Origin: Bacillota bacterium
Lineage (GTDB): Bacteria; Bacillota; Limnochordia; Darwinibacteriales; JAAYFS01
Reading direction: 5' to 3'
NCBI GenBank assembly: GCA_012728115.1
Contig: JAAYFS010000054.1
Location: forward strand, 1 to 59,457
Length of the DNA: 59,457 nucleotides
Part shown: positions 56,865 to 59,457 of the stretch, piece by piece
How positions within the stretch are numbered: position 1 is the stretch's first letter
Layout: the number at the start of each line of letters is the position of its first letter
Notes under the pieces: generated by a model
What the model was told of the DNA's origin: nothing
Databases searched by the model: none
What the model saw: only the letters and a program-made list of their open reading frames with translations
Position numbers and translations under genes: made by a program

Positions 56865-56883
56865 CTATGCAATTATAGCATAG
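56865..56883. promoter_or_regulatory. inverted repeat over the -10 of the EamA gene (candidate operator)
   Basis: CTATGC-7-GCATAG, a perfect inverted repeat whose centre is the TATAAT (minus strand, 56872-56877) likely to be the -10. A repressor bound here would block transcription of the exporter. Confidence 0.45.
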
Positions 56884-56970
56884 TCTATCTTGCTAATCTT
56901 ATCAAACAAAATTAATACTTAAAACTTGATTTCTGCTTGAAACTCGATCTAAATTCACCTTAATTTAAAG

Positions 56971-57008
56971 AAAAAAGCTGACTCTCCATAAGAGACTAGA
57001 GACTCAGC
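56971..57008 (-). terminator. terminator after the 57040-57900 gene
   Basis: 10-bp stem with one mismatch (56977-56986 with 56999-57008) and a 12-base loop, followed by six T on the minus strand. Confidence 0.75.
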
Positions 57009-57039
57009 CTTTTAATCGGTAAAGCGAACCGCTTGGTTT

Positions 57040-57900
57040 TTAACTTGCAACACGAACTAAAGCCCCGCTAGGTTCTGGTAAATCGGAAATATCCAAATGA
57101 TTCATGTGACAAAAGTATTGAAGTATTTCTTCAATAAACTCTCTTTGTTTAGGATCTTGTTTTAAATCCATGATATCTTTGATGATTTGAGCCATCCATT
57201 CATTTTCAAAATAGCGGTGTTTGCCACTATTCCAAGTGATGTTGTTTGGATATCTTTTGTTGTAATAGTAGTTCCAGAACAGCATCTTTTGAGATTCTTC
57301 ATCCGAAAGACGAACCCTATACTCTGGATGCGCGGGAACATATCCATCTTCACATAGTTTTCCCACAAATGTCGGTTCTACAATAAAGAATCCAAGAATT
57401 CGACGTTGCTCTTCAGGCTCATCTTTTTCTCTTGCGGTGATCAGACAAGCGCTGTTGTGATGTAATCGCACTAAGCGATAAGGTTGTTCTTCGTTGTCAC
57501 TGGTTTTTCTCAAGCCAGTAAATACCTTCCACTCAGAAAAAATCTTATCCTCTTCTCCTTCTTCACACCAAAAGACAGCTTGCGAAGCAGGCGAAAAGGT
57601 ATGAGATTTCATTAGCTTTTCTCGCTCTAACATCAGCTGGCGTCTTTCTTCTTCTTTAATTCTTATCTTCTCTTCTTCTAATTGTTGCTTAAGCCGTTCG
57701 TTCTCCACTTTCTGTTTGAGATTACTCACTTGAGTTGATAGTTCAGGATCAGTAAGTTTTAGAAATGTGCCAAAAGCATCTGGAAACACGAATCTTTTGT
57801 TTCCACATGGGAAACACACATCCACATATGATCCATCGAGTTGAACTATCCTACCTTCACCAAAAGTTTTATGCACCACTTGTGCGTTTTTTAATTCCAT
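57040..57900 (-). CDS. unrecognised protein with N-terminal beta-barrel-like domain and coiled coil
   Basis: The ATG at 57900 (GGGGTGG upstream) gives 286 aa. Residues about 1 to 50 form a small beta domain, QVVHKTFGEGRIVQLDGSYV and GNKRFVFPDAFGTFLKL, like the 'FGxGxI' domains that read through conserved strands in helicase and CarD-like proteins. A highly charged coiled coil spans about 55 to 110, then a mixed domain with HHNSACLITAREKDEPEEQR and WCEEGEEDK. No signal peptide. Intracellular; function unknown. Own strong promoter. Confidence 0.65.
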   Translation of the reverse strand: MELKNAQVVHKTFGEGRIVQLDGSYVDVCFPCGNKRFVFPDAFGTFLKLTDPELSTQVSNLKQKVENERLKQQLEEEKIRIKEEERRQLMLEREKLMKSHTFSPASQAVFWCEEGEEDKIFSEWKVFTGLRKTSDNEEQPYRLVRLHHNSACLITAREKDEPEEQRRILGFFIVEPTFVGKLCEDGYVPAHPEYRVRLSDEESQKMLFWNYYYNKRYPNNITWNSGKHRYFENEWMAQIIKDIMDLKQDPKQREFIEEILQYFCHMNHLDISDLPEPSGALVRVAS

Positions 57901-57928
57901 TTGTGTGCTTCCACCCCTTTTCAGAACA

Positions 57929-57957
57929 ATTATACCACAAAAGGGATAGAATTTCAA
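57929..57957 (-). promoter_or_regulatory. promoter of the 57040-57900 gene
   Basis: TTGAAA (57952-57957), 17-base spacer, TATAAT (57929-57934) with a TG two bases before it. It stands back to back with the promoter of the amidase gene. Confidence 0.8.
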
Positions 57958-57965
57958 ATTTCCTA

Positions 57966-57994
57966 TTGACAACGTTTTAGACCCATTGTAAAAT
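57966..57994 (+). promoter_or_regulatory. promoter of the lipoprotein amidase
   Basis: TTGACA (57966-57971), 17-base spacer, TAAAAT (57989-57994) on the plus strand; leader of about 107 bases. Confidence 0.8.
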
Positions 57995-58049
57995 AATTGT
58001 TTATGTTATCAAGGCAAAGTAGTGCCAATTTCTGCATTAGTAGGAAATA

Positions 58050-58102
58050 ACCTCGTTAAGATCTAATTTACTTAATAAGAATAGGTCTTATTAAAGCGAG
58101 GT
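58050..58102 (+). promoter_or_regulatory. leader hairpin that buries the amidase ribosome site
   Basis: ACCTCG (58050-58055) pairs with CGAGGT (58097-58102) and AAGATCTA (58058-58065) with TAGGTCTT (58082-58089). The ribosome site GAGGT (58098-58102, 6 bases before the ATG) is inside the closing stem, so translation should depend on opening it. Confidence 0.55.
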
Positions 58103-58108
58103 CATTAT

Positions 58109-58975
58109 ATGAAACGTGTTTTTCGACTAGCGTCGATCCTAATAATTACGTTAATGTTTGTAGGTTGCTTCAATACCGTGGAACCACTAAAACATACCTT
58201 AATAGTCTCAATCCAAGGAGAAGGATTTGTGGATCCAACTCCAGGAACATATCAATTTGATAAAGAAACTCTTATTAACATAAGTGCAACTGCATCTGAT
58301 GATTGGGTGTTTAGTCATTGGATTGGACCCGTGGCTGATACTACTGCGAACGAGACTACCGTATTAGTAGAACAAGAGACTTCTGTAATTGCTGTATTTG
58401 CACAAAATTCTTTAACGATCCAAACTGGTCCAGGAGGATTAATCACTCGCCGAATAGATGGTTCACGACCAGCTTCAAGATCTGAAAAAGATATTCAATA
58501 TATCACGATCCATGCAATGAGTGATGCCTTGGAAAACCCTACTAATCCTTACAATATGAATCGCATTCGCTATATTTTTGATCAATACAAGGTAGAAGCG
58601 CATTACGTTATTGACCGGCGGGGTACAGTATACCAATTCGTAGATGATCGTTTTGTGGCCCGTCATGCGGGTGTTGGGCGCTGGAACAATGATCCGAAGC
58701 TTACGAATAATATGAACCGATTCTCGATTGGAATTGAACTTTTGGGAATTGGTGCGGATCATGAAATGCTTCCCGTTATCGGAGCGGCCAATAACTTGGT
58801 TAGCGATATCGATCGAGGTTTCACCGATGAACAGTATCAGTCTATCGGAATGTTGGTTGATCAACTTATGGATCGTTATCAGATTCCAAAGCATAACATT
58901 CTTGGGCATGATGATTATGATCCAGAGCGGAAATGGGATCCAGGAGTGCTTTTTGATTGGAGTAGGTTGGAGTAA
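58109..58975 (+). CDS. lipoprotein N-acetylmuramoyl-L-alanine amidase (Amidase_2)
   Basis: 288 aa. Lipobox LMFVGC (Cys20). Residues about 28 to 98 match the bacterial repeat/InlB B-like domain (LIVSIQGEGFVDPTPGTYQF, WVFSHWIGPV). Amidase_2 domain from about 128: zinc ligands likely His135 (YITIHAMS), His267 and Asp277 (HNILGHDDYDPERKWDPG). Cuts the bond between muramic acid and the stem peptide, from a lipid anchor. The structured leader suggests translational control. Confidence 0.92.
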   Translation: MKRVFRLASILIITLMFVGCFNTVEPLKHTLIVSIQGEGFVDPTPGTYQFDKETLINISATASDDWVFSHWIGPVADTTANETTVLVEQETSVIAVFAQNSLTIQTGPGGLITRRIDGSRPASRSEKDIQYITIHAMSDALENPTNPYNMNRIRYIFDQYKVEAHYVIDRRGTVYQFVDDRFVARHAGVGRWNNDPKLTNNMNRFSIGIELLGIGADHEMLPVIGAANNLVSDIDRGFTDEQYQSIGMLVDQLMDRYQIPKHNILGHDDYDPERKWDPGVLFDWSRLE

Positions 58976-59041
58976 AAGAGCCGAGGGCGGAAACGAAAAT
59001 TGGATTTAGCTTTAAGAAGTTTTTCTAAAAAGCTAGTTAGA

Positions 59042-59066
59042 GGCCTGCTTTGAGGTGCCATTTTTT
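59042..59066 (+). terminator. possible terminator after the amidase
   Basis: Short bulged stem (GGCCT / AGGTGCC) followed by six T, about 65 bases after the stop. Confidence 0.4.
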
Positions 59067-59079
59067 GTTCACATTATAA

Positions 59080-59108
59080 TTGACACTGTTTTTCGTTCGT
59101 GTTAACAT
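59080..59108 (+). promoter_or_regulatory. promoter of tRNA-Leu
   Basis: TTGACA (59080-59085), 17-base spacer, TAACAT (59103-59108), 12 bases before the tRNA. Confidence 0.75.
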
Positions 59109-59120
59109 TATATTGTCAAT

Positions 59121-59207
59121 GCCGAAGTGGCGGAATTGGCAGACGCGCTGCGTTCAGGGCGCAGTGGGAGTACTCCTGTGTGGGTTCATATCCCACCTTC
59201 GGCACCA
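59121..59207 (+). tRNA. tRNA-Leu (anticodon CAG)
   Basis: Acceptor stem GCCGAAG / CTTCGGC; D arm GGCGGAATTGGCAGACGC-like; anticodon stem CTGCG / CGCAG with loop TTCAGGG, anticodon CAG at 59155-59157; a long variable arm (GGGAGTACTCCT), as in class II tRNAs; T arm GTGGGTTCATATCCCAC; discriminator A and encoded CCA at 59205-59207. Reads CUG. Followed by a perfect hairpin terminator. Confidence 0.97.
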
Positions 59208-59219
59208 TAAAGAAATGTA

Positions 59220-59240
59220 CCCCAGCTGAGCTGGGGTTTT
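59220..59240 (+). terminator. terminator after tRNA-Leu
   Basis: Perfect 7-bp stem CCCCAGC / GCTGGGG with a TGA loop, followed by TTTTGTTGTTTT. Confidence 0.92.
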
Positions 59241-59258
59241 GTTGTTTTCCGAGGTGAA

Positions 59259-59280
59259 TTGCCCATCAGTTGCCCATCAG
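59259..59280. repeat. 11-bp tandem direct repeat
   Basis: TTGCCCATCAG occurs twice head to tail just beyond the tRNA-Leu terminator. It overlaps the stop codon of a short minus-strand fragment (next entry). Purpose unknown. Confidence 0.6.
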
Positions 59281-59340
59281 CAGATATTTTGGCTGAGATT
59301 CGCAAACGGCTTGTACGGCTTTATTAATGTCAAAAGGGAT
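59266..59340 (-). pseudogene. possible 3' remnant of a coding gene beside tRNA-Leu
   Basis: A 24-codon minus-strand frame without start, ending ESQPKYLLMGN-stop, opened by an in-frame stop at 59341. The composition and place next to a tRNA are compatible with the tail of a decayed integrase, but the fragment is too short to identify. Confidence 0.2.
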
Positions 59341-59356
59341 TCAGAACGAGAAAGGC

Positions 59357-59457
59357 TTACATTTGAGTTACTCGATCGAAATACTTAATCATGTCTTGCC
59401 AAACCCAACGGACCTCCATTGGAAGAGTAAAGGTTCGGTTCTTTTCCCCAACAAAAC
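59357..59457 (-). CDS. partial open frame at the window edge
   Basis: Minus-strand frame open to the window end, 32 codons, ending WVWQDMIKYFDRVTQM before a TAA at 59357-59359. Reads like the C-terminus of a protein; no family recognised. Other frames on this strand stop sooner. Confidence 0.35.
   Translation of the reverse strand, partial: FVGEKNRTFTLPMEVRWVWQDMIKYFDRVTQM

Overview
The window looks like a chromosomal segment of a flagellated, spore-forming Bacillota (Firmicute) that also has a true outer membrane. Firmicute markers are codY, spoIIID, a spoIIQ-like gene, comEB, ywlE and mntP. Diderm markers are lpxB, lptA/B/C/D, a single LptF/G permease, bamA, tamB, three Skp/OmpH-like chaperones, SLH-domain porins and the flagellar P- and L-ring genes flgI/flgH/flgA. 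This combination is known from Limnochordia and Halanaerobiales; I cannot place it more finely without a database. Almost everything is on the minus strand, so transcription runs from high to low coordinates. No CRISPR array, insertion sequence or rRNA is visible.

Right part (about 59.4 to 50.7 kb): a tRNA-Leu(CAG), a lipoprotein amidase with a structured leader, an unrecognised protein, an EamA transporter, a DEAD-box helicase, a hemerythrin, a methyltransferase, codY and dinB. Next (50.7 to 40.7 kb) comes a housekeeping block: hflX, an RCK-type membrane protein, DUF1385, prfA, prmC, ywlC, mntP, ywlE, rpiB, upp, comEB and wecA/tagO. It is followed by a shortened ATP synthase operon (atpA-G-D-C only), the spoIIQ-like gene, spoIIID and mreB/mbl, then a flagellar operon flgF-G-A-H-I-J behind a sigma-D-like promoter. 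The gene order prfA ... upp, atp, spoIIQ, spoIIID, mbl, flhO/flhP, fabZ is that of Bacillus subtilis, except that an outer-membrane block of roughly 20 kb lies between the flagellar genes and fabZ.

Left part (29.4 kb to 1): the envelope superlocus. In transcription order: an AMIN/NAGPA glycosidase, a S55 (SpoIVB-type) protease homolog, tamB, bamA, three OmpH-like genes, a YjbH-like protein, a PorV/FadL-like barrel, LptF/G, lptD, lptC, lptA, an unusual ABC permease and ATPase pair, fabZ, lpxB, lptB, a DUF3084 protein, a large SLH porin (OmpM type), a YqgF-fold nuclease, a second SLH barrel, a repeat protein and a truncated Wza-like exporter. Together these make, transport and insert LPS and outer-membrane proteins, tether the outer membrane to the wall, and export polysaccharide.

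The best candidate for something undescribed is the pair at 10191-13051. The permease has MacB/FtsX-like topology with a large extracytoplasmic domain, yet carries a type-I-importer EAA coupling motif at its C-terminus and is paired with a GlnQ-type ATPase, all inside the outer-membrane locus under its own promoter.
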